Shown here in pieces: positions 1 to 11,447 of a DNA stretch of 64,000 nt. The DNA lies in contig NC_087063.1 of the NCBI RefSeq assembly GCF_963678635.1, positions 47,224,101-47,288,100 of the forward strand, read 5' to 3'. Both the position numbers and the translations under genes were made by a program. The DNA is from Symsagittifera roscoffensis (lineage: Eukaryota; Xenacoelomorpha; Acoela; Convolutidae). Under the pieces are notes generated by a model. The model had not been told where the DNA came from. It saw nothing but the letters and a program-made list of their open reading frames with translations, and did not search any database. Each line of letters starts with the position of its first letter. The first letter of the stretch is position 1.

Positions 1-2010
1 GAAAACCGAAACATAAGAAAACCTGGACCGAAAAGTTGAAACACATCAAATTTTGTACGAGAAAGTCAAAACACACCGACTTATTTTCGAGACGGTCCAA
101 AAATCCGAATTTTGGTCAAAAATGCAAAACTAGGTCCGGCACACTGGAAACTTATTTCGAGCCCAGTCGGAATGTATTTCGAGAACAGTCAAAAGTTGGT
201 CAAATACTTTCAAAAATAATGTCGAGCAGACTTTTTTGAAGTTTTTTTAACTTCCACGAATCGACTGTACCAGAAAATTAATAACAACAAATTTTAAATA
301 AACTTTATTATAGACCAATAAAAATCGGTCTCTTTTCATGAGCTATTTGATTGATGTAGAGAGCTAAAAGTTGTTAGGTTATAAAAAGTAAAAATTCCAC
401 TCCACTAAAAAGTAATGAACCAGATATATTTTCAATTAGAACAGTTTGGAGCCACCGCAACCAATAATGAAGCAAAAACGTTTTTTTTTGTGAAGATATT
501 CGAGACATTGGAAACAAACCCACATTTTTGTTGGAGAAAAGTTCGTTTCGAAAAGTAATTCAAGACATCCGAGAAAAAGGAAGCATACCAAAACTTGATT
601 GAGAATTGAAAACGCTATAAGCCGGGACGAACATAGACGAACAATTTTTTGTTGGAGTAAGAAAGTGGAAACACTACCAAAATTGGACGAGAAGTTAAAA
701 TGCAAGTAGAAGTGACTGAGAAAGTCAAAACCTACAAAAATGTGGTCGAGAGGGTCCAGACAGTTCAAATTTTGGTCGAGAGTTTCAATTGTCAAACACC
801 TTCAAAACACAGTCGAAACAGACGTCAAGCACATTCTATACATATATGACTTCTGTTGAGAAAGCCGAAAAATATGACGAGCACAGTCAAAGCATTTTTG
901 AGCACAATCAAAATTTACGTGGACTACAATTCAAGAATATATCGAGAACAGTCAAAATGCTGGACGATCTAATTTGAAGTATAGGTTGAGCAGATTTATT
1001 TTAGAATTTTTTTGCCACTTCCACGTATCGACTGTATCGAAAAAGTATTAACAGCAGTTTGAAAAACTTTATGTAGACCGAAAAAAATCTGTCTCGCTTC
1101 ATGAAATATTTGTTTGATTTTGGTAACTATAAATTGTTAGATCAAAGAACTTGTCTATTCAACCCCACAAATTGAAATCAAAATTTAAACCAGGTGTGGA
1201 TTTCATGTGAACGGTTTGGAGCAACCGCATCCAATAATAACGCGAGAAATTGAGAATTGGAAACAAAACAAAGTTTGACCGAGATATTCAAAAAATATTA
1301 AAACATGCTTGAGACAATCCTGTTTTTGGTAACAAAAATCGAAAACAGGTCGGGCACACCCAAAAAGCTCAAGCACTGACAAGCAGAGTCAAATCTACCC
1401 CGTTTTGACTAAAAAGTCAAAACATACGTCGAAGTTAGACGAAGCATATGGCGTGCACAGTCAAAACATAAGTAACAAAAATAGTAACAGCACAGTCGAA
1501 ACACGTCGAGCACAGTCAAAAAATAGGTCCAGCAGAATAAAGAAATAGGCCGAGGACGTTCAAAATGTTGGGCAATCAGATTCGAAACAATGGTCAAGCA
1601 GACTCTATTTTTGAAACTTTTAATACCACTTCTACGATATGACTGCACCAAAAGGTAATCACAGCAATAACATTAAAACCGGATATATTTTCATTTCGTA
1701 CAGTTTATGGCAAATACAGCAGATGGTAAGGTGAGAAAGTGTTTTTGTTTGTCGAGAAAATTGAAACAGTCGAAACATACCCATTTTTGTTTCAGAAAAG
1801 AAAATTGAAAGTTATCTAAGCGGGGTTGGACAAAAAAGCGTTTTAAAAAATGGGCGCAGGCAGCTGAGAAAAAAACATATCAATTTTTGACCGAGAGAGT
1901 TGAAAAAACTATGAATTGGGACGAACAAAGACGAACAATTTTTTGTTAGATCGGGAAAGTGGAAAGATAAATCGAGCACCTCGAAACGGATAATAATTAT
2001 CGGTATGTTG
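1..2010. repeat. Degenerate higher-order tandem repeat
   Basis: A short degenerate motif of the form CGAGAAAGTCGAAACATACC recurs dozens of times (1-240, 440-980, 1240-1610, 1725-2000). Between these blocks a second segment recurs about three times. It contains ACTTCCACGAATCGACTG, then a stretch like GACCGAAAAAATCTGTCTC, then CAGTTTGGAGCAACCGCA, at about 246-470, 1015-1240 and 1628-1710. The array is therefore a higher-order repeat of about 0.5-0.8 kb units, each holding a minisatellite. Small open frames here follow the repeat periodicity and are not genes. The array probably continues past the left edge. Confidence 0.75.
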
Positions 2011-2084
2011 CATTTTTGAAACCCCTATTCTGTGCAGATTGGTAAGCAGTAATCGGTTCAGATGAAGACCTGATTGACCTTAGA

Positions 2085-2300
2085 GTTTCCATCTGGAGTA
2101 AACTAAGAAGTACAGTAACATTTCAAACTTTAAGTTCCTATCAGTTAGGCCCAACTCTAGAATAGTATTACAGTTTTCAACTTTTTCTACATTATTTTTT
2201 TTTCGTTAGCCTGGTTTCACTTGTCTTCAAACTGTTCTCTTTATGCCATGGGCATAGTCAAAGTATGTCGGGCAGTGAAATTCACATTAAACTAGTCGAG
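2085..2300 (-). repeat. 3' LTR remnant of BEL copy 1
   Basis: This segment aligns with 8030-8250 in the same orientation. Shared landmarks are GTCTTCAAA followed by TTTATGCCATGGGCATA, then TGTCGGG. I judge identity at roughly two thirds by eye. Direct repeats at both ends of the coding region support LTRs. The same landmark region occurs inverted at about 41430-41600, near the end of BEL copy 2. Confidence 0.6.
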
Positions 2301-2394
2301 TTGTAGAAGTTTTAAACGGTCTCATTTTGAAATTGCTAAATTAAATCCAAAAAAGTCGGAGTGGGTTTCCTAAACTTAGTCTAAAAACCGTAGT

Positions 2395-2525
2395 AGAGCT
2401 AAGATGGCAGCTGTGGTCGTAGAAGATTCGTTTTCCAATGTAGGTTGATGTCTGTGTCGAAGGGCTAGGGTGGCTGCTGTGGTGGTCGAGGAGTCATTTC
2501 TTTCTGTAGGTCTTTACTTGTCTTC
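2395..2525 (-). repeat. Short tandem repeats near the BEL 3' end
   Basis: Two imperfect units of about 60 bp each read GCAGCTGTGGTCGTAGAAGA or a close variant. The same motif in reverse complement occurs three times at the equivalent place in BEL copy 2 (41040-41270). It is therefore an inherited 3'-noncoding feature of the family. Confidence 0.55.
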
Positions 2526-2929
2526 TTTGCTTGCTGTTTTGTCGATTCTTGGGTCTTCGACTCAAGAAGAGAGATCAATTGGTCATTGTTGCAGTAATTG
2601 TTGGAATCCAATATTTAACAAAATACGATCAGTTCCTAATTTTTTTTTCAGTGATGCGCTCCCGACAAAGATTGATGCAGGTTAGTTTGGTTGTACATTG
2701 AGGGTGAATAGCATAGAGTAGTCTGTTGGTCACCTAGTGTTTCAATTTCCCTGTAGAATAAGTGCAAAAATTAAAATTGTTGACTTGTGATTCTGTTTTT
2801 TCTTCTTCGACTTCGGCTGATGGATCCTTCTGTTTCAGCGTTCAGTTTTGGCTGATTGATGAAAAATGGTTCAAGTCGACAAAATTTTCTTGATTCAATG
2901 ATTCAACAAACTCTATAAGCTTCTAATCG

Positions 2930-4160
2930 ACTGTTATGGCTGGAGTGCTATTCATGTCAGCCGGCAAAGAGTCGGTGCTGTTGGATGAAGCAAAATGTAA
3001 TTTGGCAAACAGGGGCAAGTCATATTGCGGGAGTTTTCACTTTACCACGTTTAGTTTGTTCGTAGTTTTTTTTTACCTTGATAGCCATGTGTTCAATATG
3101 TTGGGATTCAATATGTTCAAGAGGCCACGAACATTGCGGACTGAACTCTTCTAGAATCAAAAGTGGCGGCACATTGGCTATCTTTACATTTTCAGTATTC
3201 AATTTATGGCGAAGAAAGAGCGTTGGCACGAATTCATCCAGAAGTTATTTCTTTACGTGTTTTGAGATTTGCTGGGTAAACTTCCACTGTCACTGTTCTA
3301 TGATATTCAATGGAGGCGTTGATAGTTTAAGTGGCGTGCTGACAGTCTTTTGTCCGATAAGGAAGTGGTTTGGCGTTAGGTCCTCAACGTCAATCGGAGA
3401 TGAAGAAACTGTAATGATCGGTCTGGCGGTCATGAACTGATCGTTTCTAGGTAGTATTGTAATGAAGGTGTCTTCCCTCAAGGACTTGCTTTCAATGATA
3501 GCAAACATGGAAACTTCCAGGCTGCAGATGATGCGTTCCCATATACCTCCAAAAAAAGCGCATGACTTAGGTTGATATTCCGAAAAACTCATGATCAACT
3601 GTGGAGTCGAAGCTCTAGGAGAGACCCTTTACGGCTGCCAAAATAATCGGCCCCAAAGGGTAGAAGGGATTGCTCTTCTAGCGAGGAAGCGCCAAAAAGC
3701 ATTCAGGGTTGCATCGTTAGAGGAGTCTTGAAACGGCGCGTGTTGTGAGGCCGCTCAATATGATTCCATAGATAATGTTGTGAACCTTAGCTGTTCGAGG
3801 GGCAAAAGGTGTAAAAACAACCAGTCTGGTGTTTTGAAAAGAGAACGAGTTCTGAGTGAGAAAGTTGGTGTATGGTAGAGCTGTCTTTTCAGGCTGGATA
3901 CCATAAGCTATGTGGCGGTGGCATGAGTAACAATTGTTGCAGACATTGCGAATCTGTGCTCTGGCGTGTAGGATGCAGTAGTTGGCTTGCAGAGCATTCT
4001 TAATTGAGACACATGAGTATTTCTCGTCATCACTGGCATCAGTCATCTGTCTTGTCATCAGTTTATCATAATAGCGAATAATTTTATGTAAAGGATGACG
4101 AGGTCTTTCAGCATAAAACAAGTCTAGACTTTTTAAGGCGTTGATGAGCTCTAGCAAATC
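2930..4160 (-). pseudogene. BEL/Pao integrase with C-terminal domain, broken
   Basis: Minus-strand segments match the integrase of BEL/Pao elements, which inserts the cDNA. At 3717-4157 there is a zinc-binding-like block (ILHARAQIRNVCNNC with YSCHR) followed by a core start ending in LTTRAVSRLL. At 3290-3598 the frame reads FGGIWERIICSLEVS and ends with the diagnostic DVEDLTPNHFLIGQ. At 3020-3229 comes the C-terminal domain (NVPPLLILEEFSPQCSWPL). Near 3030, one extra base relative to copy 2 (40.5 kb) shifts the frame, and the tail continues in another frame to about 2935. Three frames are used and stops intervene, so it is nonfunctional. Confidence 0.85.
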
Positions 4161-4199
4161 TTTTAACTTCGACGTTAGGAGAAAAGCGTCTACGTGTGC

Positions 4200-5130
4200 T
4201 GCTGAGTAAGCTAAATTGATTCTTTCGAGGGTGACCAGCTCAATGATGAAAGATATTTGCTGAGATTACTTCAGAAGCAATAATTAGGCTTTGTTGGTTT
4301 TGTATGACATCATTATGACTTTTCGATCCCTCTTCGTTCGCAGACTGCTGCTGGTAGAACTAGTTGTCTGCGCCAAAGTAACAATCTTGAAGCTTTGAAT
4401 CTTTCTATTTGAATCTTTTTGCTGTTGTAAGTAGGAAAGCAGTTGCTCCAAGCAGTCGGGTCTCTTTCGGAAGTATTTTCTGTAACGATCTAAGCTGTTC
4501 AAAAAAACAACAAAAATTTTCCGATTAAACGATCCTAGATTCGGATATTTAGCGTTATAGTTCTCATGCATGTCAATTGTCGAAAGTGGAGAAGAAGTGA
4601 ATTCACAAAATATAGTTTATGGCAGTCAGAGTAATTGGAAATGGCTCGGGCTATTGCTGGTCTGATGCTAAAGTAAGTCGGGTCCGTGCTCTCAAGGGCA
4701 ATTTGATGTCGTTTCGGCGAAAGAAAGTTTTTAGGTTCTGCCGTCTGCATGGTTAAGCTTTCATGGGTTGTGCTTCCGCTGCTTGGCTAAGAAGACGTCT
4801 TGAGTTTTCCTACTCGAATGGTTATAAATGTCTTTTTTTAGATCTAGGTGTCCATTGAAGATTTGGGCGGCTATCAGTCCATAAAAAGGTTTAGTCGATG
4901 GTGAATCGTTGTTGAGTCTAAAAAAAAGCAAGTCTGGCTCCTATCAAGGCTGCTTTTAATTCCCTATTAGGTATTATATGCTTCTTTAATGTTGCAACTG
5001 TAGCTTTTTCAAGAACAGACGTTTTACTGCTTTAGTTTGCGATCTCATCCACGTAATTGAAATACGCCACGTAGTCCACGTTTAAAGCAAGTGCTGAAAA
5101 GGAAGCATCGGAGACAAAATGCAGAAAAAA
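4200..5130 (-). pseudogene. BEL/Pao RNase H domain and linker, broken
   Basis: From about 5120 downward the minus strand reads FVSDASFSALALNV and then ELKAALIGARL. This is the RNase H start typical of Pao elements and aligns with the intact-looking copy at 39321-39947. Further on, a block reading LNHADG matches the conserved end of the domain. Frames change several times and stops are present. The linker toward integrase (4284-4750) is open in short pieces only. RNase H normally degrades the RNA strand during cDNA synthesis; this copy cannot encode it. Confidence 0.75.
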
Positions 5131-5139
5131 TGGTTGGTT

Positions 5140-5405
5140 TTACTTTAAAAATTTTTGGCAGGTAATCGTTGCCGAGAGGGTCGTCCCATGACTGGCATTT
5201 TCCTCAAAAAGGATTTTTCCTTTTAATTTTCCGGATTTGTTGGGGTTGATGACACCGTGTTCGAGTAATATCCATTCCATTGTTGGTATTTCACTGAGAA
5301 GAAGTTTTCTTATGTATCCTTGGTCACCTGAAATATTCTTCAGATAGATATCCAGTTTGTCGGGGTCATTTTCAAGTCGTGTTTTTTCTGGGTGTTTTAC
5401 TGGAT
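5140..5405 (-). pseudogene. BEL/Pao RT N-terminal fragment, core deleted
   Basis: One minus-strand frame reads TRLENDPDKLDIYLKN, then WILLEHGVINPNKSGKLKG, then ASHGTTLSA. This corresponds to the BEL RT lead-in, the position of the YLPHH.V.NP motif and the SLND region. Directly after it, at about 5135, the sequence becomes RNase H. The RT palm with the catalytic YMDD-type motif, several hundred residues in family members, is absent. The parallel copy at 38.4-39.3 kb retains it. This is an internal deletion. Confidence 0.75.
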
Positions 5406-5549
5406 TGCTGGAGCCTTATTTTTTGGCAAAGTTGCACTGGGCTTCCATACTATTCCAACTTTGTAGCGGTCATTTTTGTTTGTAAGGTTTTTCCGTTTAT
5501 CATCCATGGCAAGGCGTTCGTCTTTCCATAATGTTGCTCTGGGTGAAGT

Positions 5550-6350
5550 TCACTACAACTCCTTTCTCCGAGTGCTGACAAGGAGATTCGAACGGTCTCC
5601 GTCATCCGGAGGTTCAGCTTCACGGGTTGAAGAGATACTAAAGACAAGTCTATCTAGCATGTCGGCAGTTGGATACCCTCTGGTCTGTCGCAGGGCTGTT
5701 GCCATTGCTCGAGGGGTAGTAGCAGTTGTCGTGAAAAGGTCCAAAAAGTCGATACCAAGAAAAATTGACACCTGATTGCTATCAAAGTCGGGAAACGTGA
5801 TATCGCGAAGGTAATCGTCGTCTTGGCAGCTGCTCTTGATTGTATTCGTTTGAATGTTCACAAGTCTCAAACGCTGAACGATGTACGCCCTCTTAAAGTA
5901 GATTTCTCCTTGAGGTTTCAAAGGGACGAACACTCAACTCTCGATTGATCGGGTAATGATCTCCCTTGAGTCGTTATAACCGTCGATTCTACTTTAGATC
6001 GGCTCTCTTCTAGAGGCAGATTATCGTCTGCTGATTCTTATAAGTAGTTTTCATTGCTACCGTTGTTTAGGAAGGCGTAAAGCTGATTTTCTTGTTCCCA
6101 TGTCTCAATGTAACTGACACGTAGTACGAAAAATCAACTCAAAAAATTTACTACAATACTCATCTTAGGAGACAACTTTCCGATCAACACAGCATTCATC
6201 AGAGCCGCATAATTCAATGAATCGTCAACAACAGAGATGTACGAAGTCAGAATAAGATAGAGTTCGTGAATCTCTGTTGCTGTCGTTTCATGGAGTTATG
6301 CGCCTCTGATGATTGCTGTGATGATGGGAAAGTTGTCTTCTAAGATCAGT
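5550..6350 (-). pseudogene. BEL/Pao aspartic protease (DUF1758-like), broken
   Basis: The minus-strand frame 5553-5933 contains LRDITFPDFDSNQVSIFLG followed by IDFLDLFTT. This is the characteristic C-terminal half of the Pao-family peptidase, which matures the polyprotein. The N-terminal half with the catalytic DSG should lie at 5940-6350. There I see an LLPT-like start near 6345, but the stretch is rearranged into a palindrome (6050-6465) and has stops. I find no clear DSG. Confidence 0.7.
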
Positions 6351-6465
6351 GTTGGTAGTAAAAGTTTCGTGGTGATTTTTCGTGCCACGTGTCAGTTATA
6401 TTGAGACATGGTAACAAGTATATCAGCATTTACGCCTTGCTAGACAACGAGTAAGTCGCTGCTGC
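6050..6465. repeat. Palindrome of about 200-bp arms inside BEL copy 1
   Basis: Positions 6051-6247 are the reverse complement of about 6275-6462 with scattered mismatches. Landmarks are CAATGTAACTGACACGTAGT on the left and ACGTGTCAGTTATATTG on the right. The loop is only about 30 bases and itself begins and ends with ACGAA/TTCGT. A partial direct copy of the right arm start (6281-6345) follows at 6465-6530. Confidence 0.8.
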
Positions 6466-6469
6466 TAAC

Positions 6470-7345
6470 GATTCATGGAGTTATATTTCTGTGATGAGTG
6501 GTGTGATGATGGAAGAACTTTCTTCTGCTGCGGGTAGGCAACTGTGATGTTTTTGGTTGCATATTGAACACCTTTGTCCGGAGGGGGCAGTCTTATACCA
6601 TATGTTGGCCCAAGCAAATGAGGCGAGAGCTTTCCAAACACTGATTACTCGTTTTGCTTCAATTGACTGGTGATTGTACTGGTCGCAAAAGGAAGAGTGA
6701 TAGTCCTGGTTGCAGAATACGCAAACATTAGGGGTTCTCTTTTGACATCCTTTCTTGGATGAAGGTTCGTTATCATTTCTGTTTGATTGTTTATAGAGGC
6801 TTTTCCAGTTAGATTCAGTCGAGGTACGATGATTACGTTTTTTTGTTGATGTTAGTGTCGTTTTCTTGAGGAAAGTAGTCCTAGACCAAGATGAAATTTT
6901 GTAAGCAGTGTTCACAAAAAAGGCAAGAAATGGCTGCTGTGTGTTTGCTTACAAGGCCCAATGTATTCGTTGTCTGTAAACTGTATATTGATAGTCGAAA
7001 TGAGGTCGTTTCCAATTTCTAGAGTGTGGAAAGTTCCAACAAGGTTGCTAAGGAAAGAAGAAAACTCCATGTGACAGTCCTTGTGATGTGTCGAGGGCAA
7101 TCAAAAACTTTGTATTCGTCTGATGAAATGGTTGATCATGTTGTCAGGTCGTCTAAACTTTCTTGTAATGTGGTTTTTTGTAATATCAACGTTAGTGTGA
7201 TTTTGAAACTGTTTTGTGGGTTGATTGATGTCGTCTCAAAGTAGTCCCATCTGATGGTTGGTATGTTTCTACAAATCTGATTGCTGTTGTTGAAGCAGAG
7301 TTGGCTGCTGGCGCATTTAATGTTGCTGGAGTAAATACTGTTCAT
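6470..7345 (-). pseudogene. BEL/Pao gag with zinc knuckles, broken
   Basis: The minus-strand frame 6481-6915 carries a cluster of nucleic-acid-binding knuckles. The first is CVFCNQDYHSSFC (C-x2-C-x4-H-x3-C). About 40 residues later comes CSICNQKHHSC, a C..C...HH pattern typical of BEL gag just before the protease. Two short frames upstream (6912-7100 and 7136-7345) probably belong to the gag body, but I see no diagnostic motif in them. The capsid region is interrupted by stops. Confidence 0.75.
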
Positions 7346-7349
7346 CTCG

Positions 7350-8030
7350 TGAAAGCTGCGGTTGGTGCGGAAGGGTTTGCTGCATACGCGGGTGCGCTAG
7401 ACGCTGAAAATATTGTCGGCGCTGCTAGTCATTTGATCGTAATTAAAAACTGTTGATCAGCTGATCTTCAATTATTGTGAAGGTGGCCATGACGTTGCTG
7501 CTTGTTCAACAAAATACATTTTCCAAAGGCTGCAACTTGATTGTGGCTTCTGCTTCAGTTCTTTGATTTCGATGTCTGCTTCATAGTCGCTTGTTGCTTT
7601 ACAGTATGAACTCGCGTTAGGCAAGGCTTGTTTTCCGTGGCATTTGGGTTGGTACGTCGGCTTTTTAACTCCTATTGGCGTTGATCCCTAAACCTCAAGC
7701 CCAGACCGAGAAGAACATGAGAGGTAGTTTTTGTTTCAACTGAAGGTTATATAAAAATCTTGTGTAGAAATCACTCTGATACAAAATGAATTGAGAATAA
7801 AACAATCCAACCTGCAGAGGACGTGAGTTACATCTATAGAAGCGAAAAATTTTGTAAAGATGACAAAATTATAAGTCTAAACTCAGAAACAAGAAAACCC
7901 GTACTTTTTTCCTACGATTGCAAAAAAAAAAATCCTGACTGGGGAAGAACGTGTGAACCGTAGAGCAAAGTGGTTGTTTTTGTAAGGGATTCGGTCCCTT
8001 TAGACGTCATATAAATTAAAAACAGTGGAA
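7350..8030. other. BEL 5' leader region, no gene seen
   Basis: The stretch between the gag start and the 5' LTR remnant has no convincing frame. It should contain the gag N-terminus and primer-binding site of the element, but I could not identify the latter. Confidence 0.4.
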
Positions 8031-8250
8031 TGATAACATTTCAAAAATCAGTTTTTCAGTATTTAGTTACGTTCCTTGAACCATATTACAATTTTGAAGT
8101 TTTTCTTTCTACAACTCATTTTTTCTTTATTCTTTTTTTACTTGACTCTCATTGTCTTCAAAATAATGTATTTATGCCATGGGCATAATCAATGCATGTC
8201 GGGGGCTTGCATGCCGGGCATTGAAAGTTTCGCTCAGTAAATCAATTAGT
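8030..8250 (-). repeat. 5' LTR remnant of BEL copy 1
   Basis: Direct repeat of 2085-2300. It shares AACATTTCAAA, then TTCTACA, then ATTGTCTTCAAA and TTTATGCCATGGGCATAATC. Its position upstream (minus-strand sense) of gag fits a 5' LTR. Confidence 0.6.
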
Positions 8251-8658
8251 AGCGTTGTTAAAATCGGGCTTACAGATGGATTGAATTGTATATCAAACAA
8301 GTGTTCATTCAAATCAAGTACTACACATGAATTTACAAATCATATGAACAAATACTGGAAGAAAGCTTTATAAATTTCAAGATACTGACAATTATTAAAC
8401 GGGTCGAGGTGCTCCAGTTAAGTTTTGATTTTTTTATTCTTAAAAATGGACACTGTTTAATAAACACGGTGCCACTTGCGCCGGGCGCCAAAAGTTCAAG
8501 ATGACGAGACTTGATTTCAAGTCCAAATAGAGTTTAAAACATTTCAAGGAAAAAGTTCTGGTTTGAGAAGACTGTTAAGAAAATACTCAGTTTTAAAAAA
8601 AAAATCGATTTAATCAGTTTTTTTTTTTTGAATTTACGGCATCTTTGGATGTTTAAGA

Positions 8659-8934
8659 ATGTTAAACAAGAAACAGTTTCAGAGTTCTCTCTTTTCATTT
8701 GATATTAATAGGGAATCAATTGGTGCATCGAGTGGAAATCATCCTCGATTGTTCAATTTAGTGTCCCAAAATAAACACCAGAATGTTACTGTGGAGTGTT
8801 TAGCGCCTGAAGAGTTTGAACTGTACTACGACTTGAGATGCCGTCTGCTTTTTGACTTAGACTCATTTGCGAAGTTTATGATCAGCGTAACAATGTGGAG
8901 CAAACGAACTATCACACTTGAAGTCAAAACTTAA
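8659..8934 (+). CDS. 91-codon open frame of unknown status
   Basis: This short frame lies between the BEL remnant and family A repeat copy 1. It has no motif I recognise and no membrane segment. Its middle (PEEFELYYDLRCRLLFDL) looks compositionally protein-like and its G+C is slightly above the surroundings, so an exon or transposon fragment is possible. There is no supporting splice or promoter evidence. It may equally be a chance frame. Confidence 0.12.
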   Translation: MLNKKQFQSSLFSFDINRESIGASSGNHPRLFNLVSQNKHQNVTVECLAPEEFELYYDLRCRLLFDLDSFAKFMISVTMWSKRTITLEVKT

Positions 8935-9071
8935 GTTGTTCTTAGCTATACTTTGTTTAAACGGAAAGCAGTCTGAATAATTGACTGTTTCCGAATTTTC
9001 AAAAAAAAAATTGGTCAACGCTTTTCAAAAATTGAACAAAATAACGGAAATTTACGCTTGAGGTGATTCGT

Positions 9072-9980
9072 ATGATGTAACATTCGTGCAGAAAGTACAC
9101 AGTGAGGGAGCGTAGAAAACGTCCCTAATGACGACTGGCTGATGTCAGTTACCTTAATCCTACTCATTTGTAACCGTATTGACTTATTTTGATTTTCTGG
9201 TACCGTTTTGATTTTCTGGTCTGTTTAAAGGCTAACCATGATGTTTCCGTTTTTAGGCCAGCTTTTAATCAGCTTTCGTTTACATGTAAGAATGACCTCA
9301 TAGCTAGGTGTCTGATCCTCAGACAAATTTTTTAAAAATTAAAAACACGGCTAGAAATCACACTTAGAGATGTTTTAGTGACAGTTATATTTTAAATCCA
9401 TTAGAGATGGATTGACCCTTTCGTTGCCTCTAACTGCTCATGCTCTGAAATACTATATCAATATCAGATTAAAATAAACGCGTTCAGGGCATTACATCAG
9501 CTAAAAAATAGTCAAATGTGCTAAAAGTGTCCCTGGGCACCGGGCCTCCGATTTGCGACCTCTCATTGGGAGATAACGTTTTTTGCACGGGAGGGTTCGG
9601 ATCTTTCCCGATTGTTTCCTTGGATTCCCTTTATTTTGTCTTCTTCGAGTAAGCACCTAACCGTGTCTTTGTGTCACGATAAGAGGCTTCGTTTTTGTTC
9701 TATTATTTCCTCTTTTCCTTTTTGACCGTTTTTCGTCGTGCAATCGGCTGTTGCGTAATTGACACAATGTAATCATCAAAAAAGCCATTTGTCATGTTTC
9801 TCAGAATTTTTCCAGACCAAATAGAAAACTTGGAAATTCAAAACTTCGGAACATTCTTAGTCTTCTTTTCAATTCAAATTTTTGATTAACTCTTCTTTTG
9901 TCATTTTTTGAATGAGTCGAAAGGCACATGCTCCCCGGACAGCCCCATCAGTGTCCCTATTGGTCGCATAACTCGGGTTA
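9072..9980 (+). repeat. Dispersed repeat family A, copy 1
   Basis: This segment aligns with 28130-28860 over most of its length. Landmarks, with small differences between copies, are TGTAACATTCG followed by CAGAAA, then GACGACTGGCTGATGTCAGT, ATTTTCTGGT, TTAGAGATGGATTGACCCTT, GCGTTCAGGGC and ATCGGGCCTCC. I estimate 70-75% identity by eye. A third, partial and inverted copy is at 41905-42110. The family is unidentified. Confidence 0.7.
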
Positions 9981-10800
9981 TTATGGAGTGGTGCTCCAGT
10001 TTTCTACTATAAACTTACAAATTACACTAGAAATTAAAATTCTTTTACGTTACCTCAACTCACCAGTGTCATAAATGGCATCATACTATATAATCACTGC
10101 CTTCACAAAATTGTCAAAAATTATTCTCCATGAGGAGTGTCTCTGATAAAAAAAAATTCTGACTGATTACGTCATTCAACTATGAAATTTATTTTCGCTC
10201 CTGCTTTCAAAGTTCAAAATTAACTAAGACATACACACCAAATATAGTCGTTTGCACATGTTTTTGCCATAAATATTAAAACTAAGACACTCTATGGCTA
10301 TGAAAGGTAATAAAGTAGCCCTTCTCGAGCGAGCGTATCTAAAACCTACCAGATCGCCACAACGTGAAGATTTGTCCTATGCAACATAAAAACTTTCAGT
10401 CAGGTTTAAATAAGTTAATATACTCACTTATTTACCTCTAAAGTCAATCGTAATCATTCAAAATTTTCCTTGTTAATTAACAAAATTGAATATTAATTTA
10501 CAACAGTTTCAACAGCTGATCTGACCAGGTTCAAAACAGAAGAAAAAGTTCAAAGTATTCAATAATCAAGCTTGGTTGGCTTGGTCAAAATTTCACACAC
10601 AAGGACATATGTTTATATGCTCTCCTTAAATTCCTTCTTCATCTCTTCTTCGCCAGTTCTTACTCCATGGCCTCCTCTTCTCGTGCTCCTTCACTCTCTC
10701 CCATTTAATTGTCTTCCAGCACTTACTGTAACATATTGACAGAGTTCCGGGTTGTAAACCAATTTTCTTGATCTGAGAACCTCAATTTGCACCAGGATAG
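9980..10800. other. AT-rich stretch, no gene seen
   Basis: No frame, repeat or motif stands out. The composition changes toward higher G+C from about 10600. Confidence 0.4.
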
Positions 10801-11447
10801 GAGATCCACACTCACTCTCCAGCTACACGCTTCACAGCCGTAGTGACAGCGTTTATATGAGCCAGGAACAGTCTTTTATAGGCACCCGGTCCTGTATTCA
10901 ACTGGAATGATTGGTAGGCTTCCGTAGTTCTAGACATTTGATTTATCACGACACGGAACCAAGGCATTAATCTCTGCCTTGCCCTTATCCTTTCAATTGC
11001 CTTTGATATCTTCAGAATCTTACAGGTGGTTTTGAACAAGTCCAAGTTGATGTTGAACAGCACGCTGCTTAGGCGTTTTTTCCTGCTCACTCATTCCAGC
11101 ATTGGTTTTTAACTACCTCACCGCGATCATTGCATTGACTACCAGATTCGATACGGCCCGGGCCTGGTCGGGTAACCCCGTGGAGAAAAAACCCTCAACA
11201 TACCAAACCAACATCAATCTATCTCGTTTGGGTTACCATTTTGTCTGCGCCAGGCAGTGACAAAGATTAACCATGACTAATCAGAATAATCCTCCAGGTC
11301 CGGTACACCGAAGCCTCTAGCAACGGTCCAAACTCTATCATCACTTAATGCGTCTCGTATTTTCTTCTGTGGTGGGAAATTTGGTTGGTAATGCTCCACT
11401 TGCTTTCTTCCTCTGGAAGTCACTCGCATTGACTTCAGTCAACTTCA

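Larger units (their letters stand above)
2085..8250 (-). mobile_element. BEL/Pao LTR retrotransposon, decayed copy 1
   Basis: Read on the minus strand, the order is 5' LTR remnant (about 8030-8250), gag with zinc knuckles, aspartic protease, RT N-terminus, RNase H, integrase, integrase C-terminal domain, short 3' repeats and 3' LTR remnant (about 2085-2300). This is the canonical BEL/Pao order. Every domain is broken by stops or frameshifts, and the catalytic RT core is missing. A second copy of the same family lies on the plus strand at 37.8-41.8 kb. The two share the integrase C-terminal domain, RNase H and LTR sequence. Exact LTR ends are not visible because of divergence. Confidence 0.85.

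Noticed and set aside
5476..5775. Plus-strand 99-codon frame
   Set aside because: Lies antisense to the BEL protease, whose minus-strand motifs (ITFPDFDSNQVSIFLG) are diagnostic.
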